Positions 53,911-62,588 of a stretch of DNA of 64,000 nt are shown piece by piece (position 1 is the first letter of the stretch; each line of letters begins with the position of its first letter). The notes under the pieces were generated by a model. It had not been told where the DNA came from, did not search any database, and saw only the letters and a program-made list of their open reading frames with translations. The translations under genes and the position numbers were made by a program. This DNA comes from an uncultured Nitrospirota bacterium. Lineage in GTDB: Bacteria; Nitrospirota; Nitrospiria; Nitrospirales; UBA8639. The stretch spans positions 124,001-188,000 of the forward strand of contig CAKZPV010000050.1 of NCBI GenBank assembly GCA_937139405.1, read 5' to 3'.

Positions 53911-55005
53911 TTATTGAACAATAAAATCTTTATTTGTCTCCGGCATGGGCAGAGTCTTATGCTGAACGACATACAGATGGATATCCACAGTCGAATGTTC
54001 ATCACAGTAAGGTCGTTGGGATTCAATGAGTCGAATGGCGAGCTTCGCGGCGGATCGGACTTCAGGATTGCCCTCTTTTTCCATTAATTTGGCTAGAGGA
54101 GAGAGGAACGACGAATCGCCAATTTTGCCAAGTTGAGTCAGGGCTGCCACGCGCTCATTGGCTTGCGCCTTACTGGCGATGGCCCAAAGGGCTTCTTGTG
54201 CTTCAGGCGTATGAAACACGCCTTTCCCCAGTTCCTGAATGATATTCAGTCGGGCACGTTGTTGGACGATTGCCTGGTTTGCCCCTCGTGCTCCTGCAGA
54301 ATTGACCAAATTCTGTCGGGTTAAGGGGCGCAGTAATACCTCGAGCAGGATGTCTTGTGCATTCTGGCCCTGATGGATCTGTCCCCAGATGAGATCTCCT
54401 ACAAAGCAATAATAGGGATCTTCCTCCAGATTCGCGATGGCGTCCCAATACAGACTCTTCAGGGGAATTGGGTTCGGTTGAGCTTCAAAGTCATGTGAAA
54501 AGATCTCTCCTCTACCTTCATGCATCAACTGCATTCGATAACGGATGGCCGTTCCCTGTTCCAATACTTTAAACTGCCCGTTGGGTATTTCTTCATACTG
54601 AATTCGGAGATTTGCATCATGCGGTTGGCTGGGGTGAAAAACTACTTGAAACCCCGCATCTTCCAGTTTGATTTTCAAGGTCACTCCGACTTTGTAAGGC
54701 GGGGTTGGTGCATCCAACCAGGTTCGAGCGGTACCCGTCACGAGTATGGTGTGAATGTCCTGTAAGGATTTCTGATCTTCCTGGGATATCTGCTGGTTAT
54801 CCAGCGCGAGAAGTGAACTCGGTCGTATCATTGCCAGCACCAACGTGAGGAACAGGACGATCCAGCGATATGAAGCCTTTCGGCGCTGGTTTGCAGTCCA
54901 CGGCAGTGGCGGAGCCCCTTCATTTTCCACATTCTGAGGTGGCAAGGGAGAGTAGGTAGCGATCCTGATCGGTGGGCTTAGGAGATGAAGCATAGCCGGA
55001 TCCAA
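53911..55005 (-). CDS. Membrane-anchored protein with C-terminal HEAT-like repeats
   Basis: A 364-residue protein of unknown function. A basic, Pro-rich N-terminus of about 47 residues precedes one hydrophobic segment (WIVLFLTLVLAMIRPSSLLA), so it is anchored or exported, probably facing the periplasm. The middle is beta-rich (YKVGVTLKIKLEDAGFQVVF; IRYRMQLMHEG). The C-terminus holds HEAT-type helical repeats (NERVAALTQLGKIGDSSFL; NPEVRSAAKLAIRLIE). A later start nearer the hydrophobic segment is possible. Transcription is divergent from mtgA. Confidence 0.65.
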   Translation of the reverse strand: MDPAMLHLLSPPIRIATYSPLPPQNVENEGAPPLPWTANQRRKASYRWIVLFLTLVLAMIRPSSLLALDNQQISQEDQKSLQDIHTILVTGTARTWLDAPTPPYKVGVTLKIKLEDAGFQVVFHPSQPHDANLRIQYEEIPNGQFKVLEQGTAIRYRMQLMHEGRGEIFSHDFEAQPNPIPLKSLYWDAIANLEEDPYYCFVGDLIWGQIHQGQNAQDILLEVLLRPLTRQNLVNSAGARGANQAIVQQRARLNIIQELGKGVFHTPEAQEALWAIASKAQANERVAALTQLGKIGDSSFLSPLAKLMEKEGNPEVRSAAKLAIRLIESQRPYCDEHSTVDIHLYVVQHKTLPMPETNKDFIVQ

Positions 55006-55242
55006 AGAGTTCGGGGTGATGAAAGATCAACGTTCTTTCTTAATACCTGTTTAAGGGGTATTTCATCATTCAAACATGGTGTTCGAGCAACATGATTTTC
55101 ATTCTCGCGTTGGCTTTCTCTGAACAAAAAAAGGCATGGTTTCATCCTGATGGAACAGCTGAAAAACGAGAGTCGCCATTTTTTTAATGCTTCATCATAG
55201 CGAATTCCTGAGACCGAGTGAAGTTGATGCCAAGGAGAGCGA

Positions 55243-56034
55243 GTGAGTAATGCCTCAGGAAAGCGGAAGGGAGTTCGTCCTAACCGTCCACTCTGGAATT
55301 TTGGTCAACGTCCCAAAGGGCGTACTCATCGCAATAGACGGTTGAGTTGGATTCGAAAAACTCCTTTTAAGATGATCTTGGGTATCATCTGTGTGTTTCT
55401 TCTGTTCGAAATCTTCACGCTTCCCATTTTTTCCATTTTCAGTCTTGATACGGATAATCCAAAGAGGACGGCGCTCATGCAACAGCGCATGGAAGAGGCC
55501 AAGGAACAAGGCAAGAGCATGCGCATCAAGCACCGCTGGGTGCCCTTATCAAAAATCCCTAAGCATGTCAGAATGGCAGTCTTAGTAGCAGAAGATGGCG
55601 CATTCTTTTCTCATGCTGGAGTGGATTGGCATGAAGTCGGGGAATCGTTGGAAACTAACTGGGAACAGGGGAGAATTGTCAGGGGGGGCTCAACAATTAC
55701 GCAACAGTTGGCAAAAAATCTTTATCTTTCGACTTCACGCGATCCTATCCGAAAATTGAAGGAACTCCTGATCACCTGGATGTTGGAAGCCCGGTTGAAA
55801 AAGAATCGAATTCTCGAACTGTACCTGAACATTATTGAATGGGGGCCAGGGGTGTTCGGCATCGAAGCCGCCGCGCAACGCCACTTTCACAAACCGGCTG
55901 TCCAACTCACGAGAAAAGAAGGCGCCCGGCTGGCAGCCGTCATTCCCAGCCCGCTCCGGCGTCGTCCCACGGACGACAACGACTACGTGAATAACAAAGC
56001 TCAACTAATCCTCAAACGCATGTCCACCCGCTGA
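55243..56034 (+). CDS. mtgA: Monofunctional peptidoglycan glycosyltransferase
   Basis: A GTG start at 55243 behind AAGGAG gives 263 residues. One N-terminal membrane segment (MILGIICVFLLFEIFTLPIF) follows a basic cytoplasmic stretch. The GT51 motifs are in order: AEDGAFFSHAGVDW with the catalytic Glu, RGGSTITQQLAKNL, and RILELYLNIIEWGPGVFG. It polymerises lipid II into glycan strands without a transpeptidase domain. The tail is basic. Monocistronic. Confidence 0.96.
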   Translation: MSNASGKRKGVRPNRPLWNFGQRPKGRTHRNRRLSWIRKTPFKMILGIICVFLLFEIFTLPIFSIFSLDTDNPKRTALMQQRMEEAKEQGKSMRIKHRWVPLSKIPKHVRMAVLVAEDGAFFSHAGVDWHEVGESLETNWEQGRIVRGGSTITQQLAKNLYLSTSRDPIRKLKELLITWMLEARLKKNRILELYLNIIEWGPGVFGIEAAAQRHFHKPAVQLTRKEGARLAAVIPSPLRRRPTDDNDYVNNKAQLILKRMSTR

Positions 56035-56039
56035 GCCAG

Positions 56040-56091
56040 GAGTTTTTCCCCTTTTGTCAAAGGGGGATTTGACCATTTCCGTGAAAAACTC
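56040..56091 (+). terminator. Nested stem-loop after mtgA
   Basis: GAGTTTTTC (56040-56048) pairs with GAAAAACTC (56083-56091). Inside, CCCCTTT (56048-56054) pairs with AAAGGGG (56059-56065) around four bases. It begins six bases past the mtgA stop. The inner hairpin resembles dispersed intergenic repeats seen in many genomes; whether it is repeated elsewhere cannot be seen here. Confidence 0.5.
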
Positions 56092-56131
56092 TCGATAACC
56101 CCGTTCCCTAACCACAGACTCCCTGGTTGAC

Positions 56132-56242
56132 TTATTTCATCAATTTGCCAAGAATCCGCTTGGTCCATTCCTGTCCAAGCAGATTACCCTTGATATGAGG
56201 CAATTGGGTTAATAATCCCTCGGCGATAAACTCTGGGGGGTG
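56132..56242 (-). pseudogene. 3' remnant of an unknown gene
   Basis: Minus-strand frame of 36 codons, bounded upstream by a stop at 56243-56245, reads PEFIAEGLLTQLPHIKGN and then a basic helical end with EWTKRILGKLMK before TAA. The composition is protein-like but there is no start. It looks like the tail of a gene whose 5' part was lost at about 56243. Confidence 0.4.
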
Positions 56243-56296
56243 TTATACGGATAGAAACTCTAGGATCCACAGCTTAGGCGGATCCATCTAATCATT

Positions 56297-56303
56297 GTTA
56301 GGT
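56297..56303 (+). other. GTTRRRY motif (integron core-site-like)
   Basis: GTTAGGT lies 73 bases before the 651-residue gene. It matches the attC/attI core GTTRRRY. No full attC is evident around it, so the call rests on the motif and the similar GTTAGGC ahead of the next gene. Confidence 0.25.
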
Positions 56304-56375
56304 GTCTGTAATAGCGGATTCCATATCTAGCGGATTGGCGTTCCTTGAAAGAGGAGTAAAAAACGGGGGAGGCAA

Positions 56376-58331
56376 ATGGCGTTACCGGGTGAGCCATGTG
56401 AGATCGAACCGCAATCAAGCTGGACTGAACCGGAGCGGTGGGTTTGGAAGAAGGTTTGCGAAGGTAGAATTGCCAACTTCAATGACGGTGAGAAATACGG
56501 TGGAAAATGCGACCCGACGCTACTCAAGGCGTGGCAGCAGGACCGAATGCTTCGAAATGGGTTCCTAGAGACGATTCTGCTCCATGAACCCTTTCGGAGC
56601 TGCTTGCCTCGGCAGGGCGTGCAAATAGTCGGGGCTTGGTTTAAAGAACTTTTAGACTTATCCCATGCGATACTTGCTCATCAATTGTCTTTAGAAGGTT
56701 GCCGCTTTGAGATGGGCGCTGATCTCAGTTTTTTTCGAACATCGAAGGTTTTTCTCCTCAAAGGCTCCGTATTCGAAGCTGAGGTCAATCTAATTGGGGC
56801 CAGAGTCGGTGGCTATTTTGATTTGAGCGGCTCCACCTTTAAAGCCAACCTAAATATGAACGCCTTACTCGTCAATCTTTCACTTTTAATGCGTAAAGTC
56901 ACAGCACATGGCGAGGTGGATCTGCATGGCGGCAATATCATGGGTCAAATCAGTATGATCGGTGCCCACTTTAAGCGCAAGCTGAACATGAATGGCTTGC
57001 GGGTCAGTGAGCTCCTCTCAATGCGTGACGGAGCCGAGTTTGCAGCCGTAGATTTGACGAGCGCCAATATCGGAGCTGGTCTTGACATGGTCAATTCAAA
57101 TTTTACGGATAGCCTGATTTTGGATGGTGCGACAGTCGGCGGGTCTCTTTTTATGAAGGAAGGATCAAGATTTGAAAAAGAGGTCAGCCTTATTAAGGCT
57201 AAGATTGAGGACGACCTAAATATGATCGGCTCCCACTTTAAAGGCGACCTGAACATGAACGGTGCAAGGATAGGTGGGAGTCTCCTAATGCGTGAGAAGG
57301 CTTCGTTTGCAAAGGTAAGTCTTGGCTCGGCGCAAATTTTGGGCAGTGTTGATATGAGAGGATCATGTTTTAAGCGTGCCCTGGAAATGCGTGGCGTAAA
57401 TGTCGGTGGGATGCTCACAATGGGCTATGAGGCCAGTTTTAGGGATGCGAATCTTTCTGGGGCAAAGATAGAAGGGGCACTCGAGTTAAGTGGTTCATCG
57501 ATTAATGGCAGGCTGAATATGTTCGGCCTTCGTGTTGGCCAAACCATGCTTGCGGGAAATACACAGTTTGTAGGTGGAGCTGAGGTACAACTGATCTATG
57601 CCGACATTTCTGGAAATCTTGACATTGCAGGTAGCACCCTTCCTTCCTTCAATCTTACGGGAACTAAGGTCCGAGGGGAGTTTAGGCTCAGTTCAGAAGA
57701 GCATCCCACAATTAAATGGGAACAGAATGCAACTCTGACCCTTCAAAACACGGAAGTAGGAGCTTTGCAAGACAGAATTGGTGCATGGCCTAGTAAATTG
57801 GAACTTGATGGTTTTAAATATATATCTTTTAGCAGGTTATCCCGCCGTAAAGTTTGCAGTCTTATCGAATGGTTAAAAAAACAGCCGCTATATTCACCAC
57901 AACCGTACGAACAACTAGCAAGCGTTCTTAGGAAAGCAGGTCAGCAGGACAAGGCAAATGAAATTCTTTACGCTGCCTCGGAGAGGGTACGCGATGGTGC
58001 TCGATGGTCCCGTTGGCTCTGGCTGACAATGCTTAAGATATTCATTGGTTATGGATACCGAGTCCTTACTCGTATTTCCTTCTGGGCGTTTACCTTCACT
58101 GTTCTTGGAATAATTGTGTTAAGGGCATCAGCTGAAGGACCAGCTCATGGGATGCCTTATGGCATTTTCTACAGCTTGGACACGCTATTGCCGATCATAG
58201 AAATCCGTAAATATCACTCCGGCGTCGATCTTTCGGGCTGGGCGAGATATTACTTTTACTTTCATAAGCTCATGGGTTGGCTCCTGGCGTCGTTCCTGGT
58301 TGCAGGTTTATCGGGTCTCACAAAGAAGTAG
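56376..58331 (+). CDS. Beta-helix-like repeat protein with C-terminal membrane helices (651 aa)
   Basis: GGGAGG precedes the ATG. After about 100 residues, the region 115-450 is built of degenerate repeats of about 25 residues in the style of pentapeptide/bactofilin-type beta-helices: DLSGSTFKANLNMNALLV, ISMIGAHFKRKLNMNGLRV, LNMIGSHFKGDLNMNGARI. The C-terminal part has at least two membrane segments (FWAFTFTVLGIIVLRA; MGWLLASFLVAGLSGL) and a GYGYRVLTR motif, with FYSLDTLLPIIEI between. Similar C-termini occur in proteins annotated as membrane-associated oxidoreductase; no catalytic site is visible. Function unknown. It lies in apparent accessory DNA. Confidence 0.75.
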   Translation: MALPGEPCEIEPQSSWTEPERWVWKKVCEGRIANFNDGEKYGGKCDPTLLKAWQQDRMLRNGFLETILLHEPFRSCLPRQGVQIVGAWFKELLDLSHAILAHQLSLEGCRFEMGADLSFFRTSKVFLLKGSVFEAEVNLIGARVGGYFDLSGSTFKANLNMNALLVNLSLLMRKVTAHGEVDLHGGNIMGQISMIGAHFKRKLNMNGLRVSELLSMRDGAEFAAVDLTSANIGAGLDMVNSNFTDSLILDGATVGGSLFMKEGSRFEKEVSLIKAKIEDDLNMIGSHFKGDLNMNGARIGGSLLMREKASFAKVSLGSAQILGSVDMRGSCFKRALEMRGVNVGGMLTMGYEASFRDANLSGAKIEGALELSGSSINGRLNMFGLRVGQTMLAGNTQFVGGAEVQLIYADISGNLDIAGSTLPSFNLTGTKVRGEFRLSSEEHPTIKWEQNATLTLQNTEVGALQDRIGAWPSKLELDGFKYISFSRLSRRKVCSLIEWLKKQPLYSPQPYEQLASVLRKAGQQDKANEILYAASERVRDGARWSRWLWLTMLKIFIGYGYRVLTRISFWAFTFTVLGIIVLRASAEGPAHGMPYGIFYSLDTLLPIIEIRKYHSGVDLSGWARYYFYFHKLMGWLLASFLVAGLSGLTKK

Positions 58332-58401
58332 TCTCACTGTAGGAAGAAAAAGGACATCCAGTTCCTGGATAAGAGCGGTTATCAAATTGTTGTACCGGAC
58401 C

Positions 58402-58435
58402 GCCTGACGGTAGCCGGTGAAATCAACCGTTAGGC
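58402..58435 (+). other. Hairpin ending in GTTAGGC (attC-like)
   Basis: GCCTGACGGT (58402-58411) and ACCGTTAGGC (58426-58435) form a 10-base stem with one G-T mismatch and a 14-base loop. The right end GTTAGGC fits the integron core GTTRRRY and the left end GCCTGAC differs by one base from its inverse. It is shorter than typical attC sites. The next gene starts 12 bases later, as in gene cassettes. Confidence 0.35.
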
Positions 58436-58446
58436 ATCACTCGATA

Positions 58447-58812
58447 ATGCGCTATTTGGGATGGGCTTTCGCAATTCTCCTTATACTGCTTGCACCAAAT
58501 CTCCTCTGGCTTGGCACATCTACGCTGAGGATTCAGAACGTCTCTAACTTGCCTGTTGATTCAATCGCATACATAGTATGCGAGACCATTCATCCTGTTG
58601 GCGCGCTAGCGCCTCATCAATCAATCTTCCGCTTCTTGCCTTCCTGTGGAGACGATACTCTGGAAATAGTGATAGGAGAATCAAAGTTTTGCCAGATGTA
58701 CGTTGAAGGCGAGCTTTACCACGTGGATGCGATGATCGATACTGTTGGTAGTGTGAAGTGCACATACGATGATCTATTGTCTAGCCTCTTAGTTGTAACG
58801 GTGTTGTGGTAA
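58447..58812 (+). CDS. Small anchored protein, unknown (121 aa)
   Basis: The ATG at 58447, 12 bases after the hairpin, gives 121 residues. No Shine-Dalgarno is seen, as is common for cassette genes. An N-terminal hydrophobic segment (LGWAFAILLILLAPNLLWLG) acts as signal or anchor. The rest is a small beta-rich domain with Cys residues in YIVCETIH, LPSCGDD, KFCQMYV and VKCTYDD, suggesting disulfides outside the cytoplasm. No family recognised. Confidence 0.6.
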   Translation: MRYLGWAFAILLILLAPNLLWLGTSTLRIQNVSNLPVDSIAYIVCETIHPVGALAPHQSIFRFLPSCGDDTLEIVIGESKFCQMYVEGELYHVDAMIDTVGSVKCTYDDLLSSLLVVTVLW

Positions 58813-59051
58813 TTCCTTACCGACTGATAGTTCGAGCCACAACTCCTCAAGGGAGTATTACACCTCCATTCGAAAATTTAAGGAATAGCAAACAACCCGT
58901 TCTAGAATTACTGAATGGGCCCGTACTCTCTTTTTAATCTTCGTTCCTCAACGTTATCCACATACTTCTCTATGACCTTCAGGCTGTCGCAATTTTGGCC
59001 GATGAATTCCATGGATGATTGGAGATAAGCGGTTTATTAGAGGAATTCACT

Positions 59052-59579
59052 ATGCCTCCTAATGATCAACATCAGGATCTCTATTTCCCCTCCAAGCGGG
59101 ACTGGTGGATTGTTGGGTTGATTTGGTTTGGTGTTATCGTGAGTGTGGTGGGCGGAATTGTGCCATTGGTGCTTGGCGGAGCCTTTTGGGTCGAATTGAT
59201 TTTCACGGCAAGTCTGATTGTAGGAATGGATGTGTTGATGTTGTGGGTATTGTACGGCACCGGCTATAGAATCACTTCTGATCGACTTTTGATTCGATGC
59301 GGACCTTTTACCTTTCCTGTGAACTTAAATAGTATCGATTCTATCACGCCGACGAGGAGCCCTTGGTCTAGCCCCGCCTGTTCCTTAGATCGTTTAAAAA
59401 TTGTGTATGGGGTATCTCACCAGAGCATGATGATTTCTCCTGAAGATAAATCCGGCTTTCTAACCGCTATTGTGCAACATTGCCCTTCTTTGATGGTATT
59501 TCATGGTGGAGTTCGAAAAAAGTTTGATACTACTTCGACTTCGTTCGCTCAGGCGATTCAACCGCAGACGATCATCTAA
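59052..59579 (+). CDS. PH-domain membrane protein (YdbT/bPH-like)
   Basis: The ATG at 59052 follows AGAGGA; an earlier ATG at 59019 has no ribosome site. The 175-residue protein has two membrane helices (IVGLIWFGVIVSVVGGIV; LIFTASLIVGMDVLMLWVL), then a bacterial PH-like domain (GYRITSDRLLIRCGPFTFPV, IDSITPTRSPWSS, ISPEDKSGFLTAI). Such proteins are widespread and of unclear role at the membrane. Confidence 0.85.
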   Translation: MPPNDQHQDLYFPSKRDWWIVGLIWFGVIVSVVGGIVPLVLGGAFWVELIFTASLIVGMDVLMLWVLYGTGYRITSDRLLIRCGPFTFPVNLNSIDSITPTRSPWSSPACSLDRLKIVYGVSHQSMMISPEDKSGFLTAIVQHCPSLMVFHGGVRKKFDTTSTSFAQAIQPQTII

Positions 59580-59616
59580 GCCAATTCGTTTCCTTCACTT
59601 TTCCCTTCTTTACTCG

Positions 59617-59808
59617 TTAATCGTTGGGACATGTGCGGTCTAGAATGTAATAGACCGGACAAAATCCTGTGAATCCGCTTTGCAATAGAGTGATGCCTAA
59701 GATTCCTGGTAGCAACAGCCAGAGTGGATTCACATAATAGCCCAGTGCGACGCCTGCAGTGATAAGGGCTCCGGCAATACCATCATGGATTTGTCGTTTT
59801 CGATTCAT
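59617..59808 (-). CDS. DUF2892-like small membrane protein
   Basis: The ATG at 59808, behind AAAGGAG, gives 63 residues. GIAGALITAGVALGYYV and PLWLLLPGILGITLLQ form a two-helix hairpin. The conserved end SGFTGFCPVYYIL is typical of the DUF2892/YgaP membrane domain. It stands alone, without the rhodanese domain often fused to it. Confidence 0.88.
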   Translation of the reverse strand: MNRKRQIHDGIAGALITAGVALGYYVNPLWLLLPGILGITLLQSGFTGFCPVYYILDRTCPND

Positions 59809-59979
59809 TGAGAAATCTCCTTTGAATGAAGGGATAGGGAAGGGCCAAATCTCTATGGATCTCAACTGGCCTAGTGCATTGAACGTTCAAAGGCACATAA
59901 TGATGCTGGGGGATTTTCTCCTATGTGGCCCCTCAGAGGAGTACACTTTTTGGTGAAGAATTTCTTCAAGGTTTGATGC

Positions 59980-60258
59980 TCATTCCTGAATCAGGAGTGG
60001 TTTATGAAGGAGACGGCGAATCTCTAGTTGCTTGGTTTTTTCCGGAGTCATTGTGTAATTAAAACCGGTATACATGATGATCGGCAAATTGAGATTTAGG
60101 CGATGTCATTCAGTGGATAGATTTTCTCCGGTGATTTTTTGCATGGTTTGATCTGTGATCACGGCATGAAATTGTTAAGGATTGGATTGTAAGGCTTCTA
60201 ACGCCATGATGCCGCTGTTACAGACCGTAACGGTATATCCTAAATGTTCGAGAAAATA
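59980..60258 (-). pseudogene. Decayed receiver domain of the adjacent kinase
   Basis: Downstream of the kinase stop the same frame continues to encode a receiver, interrupted by a TAA right after STMG, a second TAA after LQSNP and a TGA after NLSTE, then ending at a TGA at 59980-59982. Between the stops it reads YFLEHLGYTVTVCNSG, FHAVITDQTM with the phospho-acceptor Asp, LPIIMYTGFNYTM and RRLLHKPLL with the Lys. No frameshift is needed across some 90 codons. It closely matches the receiver of the kinase at 2646. Confidence 0.85.
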
Positions 60259-62445
60259 TTATCCCATTGTGGAGAGGGACTCTTCGTCATCTACGAAGAG
60301 AATATGCCCCTCTTGTTTTTTGCACTCAGGACGTTCCTGTTTGTTGGAGAAAACAGCTGGGCTGGAATCGAGATAGGGTAGGAATATGTGAAAGGTCGTT
60401 CCTGCTCCCAATTGACTTTCAACTGTCATGGTTCCGTGGTGGGTGACAAGGATGCCATGAGCGACGGATAGGCCCATGCCAGTTCCCTCACCGACGTCCT
60501 TGGTCGTGGAAAAAGGATCAAAAATTCGTGAGAGAGCATGAGACGGCATACCCATTCCGGTATCGGCGATGCTGAGACGGAAATAGGGACCCGGGGTGAG
60601 GTCTGGAAGTTTGCTGATGCTTTCGGTATCTAACAAAAGATGTTCAAGTTTCACCGAAATACTCCCTGGTTTCCCTCGCATGGCATGTTCCGCATTCGCA
60701 AACACACTGATTAAGACCTGATGCAATTGAGTAGGGTCTGCGAGGATCATACTAGGGTCGTCCGAGATGTCAGTGCGGATTTCAATGGTTGTAGGCAACG
60801 TTGCCCGCATGAGCTCTAGTACTTCCTCAAGAATGGCACGTAGTCGAACCGGTTGATGTATGAGATTGGTTGGTCGACTGAATGTGAGAATTTGTCGGAT
60901 CAGTTCTTTGGCGCGATCGCCGGCCTTGTGGATCTGATTAAGATAAGCCTGAGTGGGATCATCCGGAGCGATTTTGAGTTGGGCTAATTGGCTAAATCCC
61001 AGCATTGTGGTCAAAATATTGTTGAAGTCATGGGCGATTTCACCGGCTAAGGTCCCCATCGCTTCCATTTTTCTGGCCTGCCGTAGCTTCGTGTCACTTT
61101 CCTGTATTGTGTTTTCGGCTTCTTGGCGCCTGGTAATATCGGAAAAGCTGATGACCGCGCCCACAATTTTCCCATGTTCATGAATAGGCGTACAGATATA
61201 GTCTATAGGAAAGGAAGTTCCGTCTTTACGCCACACTAATTCATTCTCTCCCTGATGTGATTGACCTCGTAAGAATTTCCCATGGAGGGGGCATTCGGCT
61301 CGGATATAGAGCCTGCCATCTTCCTGGGTATGGTGCATGGTTTCATGCATGGGTTTGCCTAAAAGTTCATCAATGTCATAGCCCAGCATTGTTGCGCCGG
61401 CTGGGTTGATAAAAGTGACTTTTCCATGAAGATCTATGCCATAGATCCCTTCGCCGGCAGCATTTAAAATTACTTGCACCTGCCGCCCAACTTTTTCTAG
61501 TTGCTCCGTCGCTAATTTGCGTACTTGGATTTCTGCTTCAAGAGATTGCTTGGTTTCTCGTAAGGTCATTGTTCGTTCTTCAACTGTTTGCTCAAGGGTT
61601 GATGCCGAATTTTGTAAGGCGTGAGATTGCGTCGTGAGAAGGCCAATGGTTTGCGTCACGGTCTGTTCTAACCGTTCCAAATGTCCGTGAGCTTTTGTGG
61701 TTTCGGGTGCTGAATGAGGAACGGGAAGTGTTGCGTTAGGGACATGTGGGTCCGACGTTTCTCGGCCGGTAAGTGTGCCGGGGAGCTCATTGCTGACGGA
61801 TTGTAAAATGGAGGGAATATTATTTTTTGACCAATATAAACTGAGAATGCCGGCTCCAATGAGGAGGATTGTCATCAGCGTCATAGTCAAGAACAATTCC
61901 ATGTCCTGCTGCTGGACGTTTGCCATTGAAAAGGTCACGCGAATCCAAGCCTCGGCTTCTGCTTGACCCTGGAGGGGTGCTACTATGATGAGGAGCGGTT
62001 CTCCTCTTCCGTTCTCTATATAGCGAGCGACTTTTTCTTGTTGTTGTTTCATCTCCAACCATTGCAGATTCTCAAGGACGAGACCAATGCGGTCGGGATG
62101 TTTCGAGGCCATGACCATGTTGTCGTTATCGACGATATCTATGCCAAGAATATCCTGACCTTCCGGATAGCTCATGAGTGCTTCTTGAACTTGGTATAGA
62201 TTATTTTGGATGGCCGTCGACCCTCCGATAGCAAAAGCCTGTGTGAAGGCTAATCCTTTCGTTTCTGCCGCGTGGTAGAGCATGCTCCGTTGTTTCGAGA
62301 GCATGATGCCCGCTAACACCATCATGATGATGAGAATGATCCCAGATAACAGGAATGTATAACGAAAGCGAAGGCTTCCCTTCCACTTTTCGCGAAGGCG
62401 CGTCAATACAGACAAAGGGGCTTGAGAATGATCCGAATGAGGCAT
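60259..62445 (-). CDS. Membrane PAS sensor histidine kinase, truncated hybrid
   Basis: A 728-residue kinase. Two membrane helices (about 28-48 and 182-202) enclose a periplasmic sensor of some 130 residues. Then follow a Ser/Thr-rich linker, a coiled coil (LQNSASTLEQTVEERTMTL), a PAS domain (about 325-445), HisKA with GEIAHDFNNIL near 470 and HATPase with GEGTGMGLSVAHG near 657. The protein stops 10 residues into the receiver (ILFVDDEESLSTMG). The missing rest lies decayed at 59980-60258. The kinase core looks intact, so it may now signal through a separate receiver. Confidence 0.9.
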   Translation of the reverse strand: MPHSDHSQAPLSVLTRLREKWKGSLRFRYTFLLSGIILIIMMVLAGIMLSKQRSMLYHAAETKGLAFTQAFAIGGSTAIQNNLYQVQEALMSYPEGQDILGIDIVDNDNMVMASKHPDRIGLVLENLQWLEMKQQQEKVARYIENGRGEPLLIIVAPLQGQAEAEAWIRVTFSMANVQQQDMELFLTMTLMTILLIGAGILSLYWSKNNIPSILQSVSNELPGTLTGRETSDPHVPNATLPVPHSAPETTKAHGHLERLEQTVTQTIGLLTTQSHALQNSASTLEQTVEERTMTLRETKQSLEAEIQVRKLATEQLEKVGRQVQVILNAAGEGIYGIDLHGKVTFINPAGATMLGYDIDELLGKPMHETMHHTQEDGRLYIRAECPLHGKFLRGQSHQGENELVWRKDGTSFPIDYICTPIHEHGKIVGAVISFSDITRRQEAENTIQESDTKLRQARKMEAMGTLAGEIAHDFNNILTTMLGFSQLAQLKIAPDDPTQAYLNQIHKAGDRAKELIRQILTFSRPTNLIHQPVRLRAILEEVLELMRATLPTTIEIRTDISDDPSMILADPTQLHQVLISVFANAEHAMRGKPGSISVKLEHLLLDTESISKLPDLTPGPYFRLSIADTGMGMPSHALSRIFDPFSTTKDVGEGTGMGLSVAHGILVTHHGTMTVESQLGAGTTFHIFLPYLDSSPAVFSNKQERPECKKQEGHILFVDDEESLSTMG

Positions 62446-62588
62446 GGAATGAAAAGGATAAAGCAGATGTCATAGGAAGTAAATACGAGCTTGATTATAG
62501 GTGTATCTTGACCGTCTTACGGTCGGGAGATAGACTCAAATCATTCGTGATTTCATAGACTGTCGCTTGAGGGCGAGAGAATTAAGAC

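Larger units (their letters stand above)
56035..56375. other. Intergenic region with repeat-like stem, gene remnant and core-like motif
   Basis: About 340 bases. It contains a nested stem-loop (56040-56091), the 3' remnant of a minus-strand gene (56132-56242) and a GTTAGGT motif at 56297-56303. The mixture suggests past insertion or recombination here. Confidence 0.6.
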
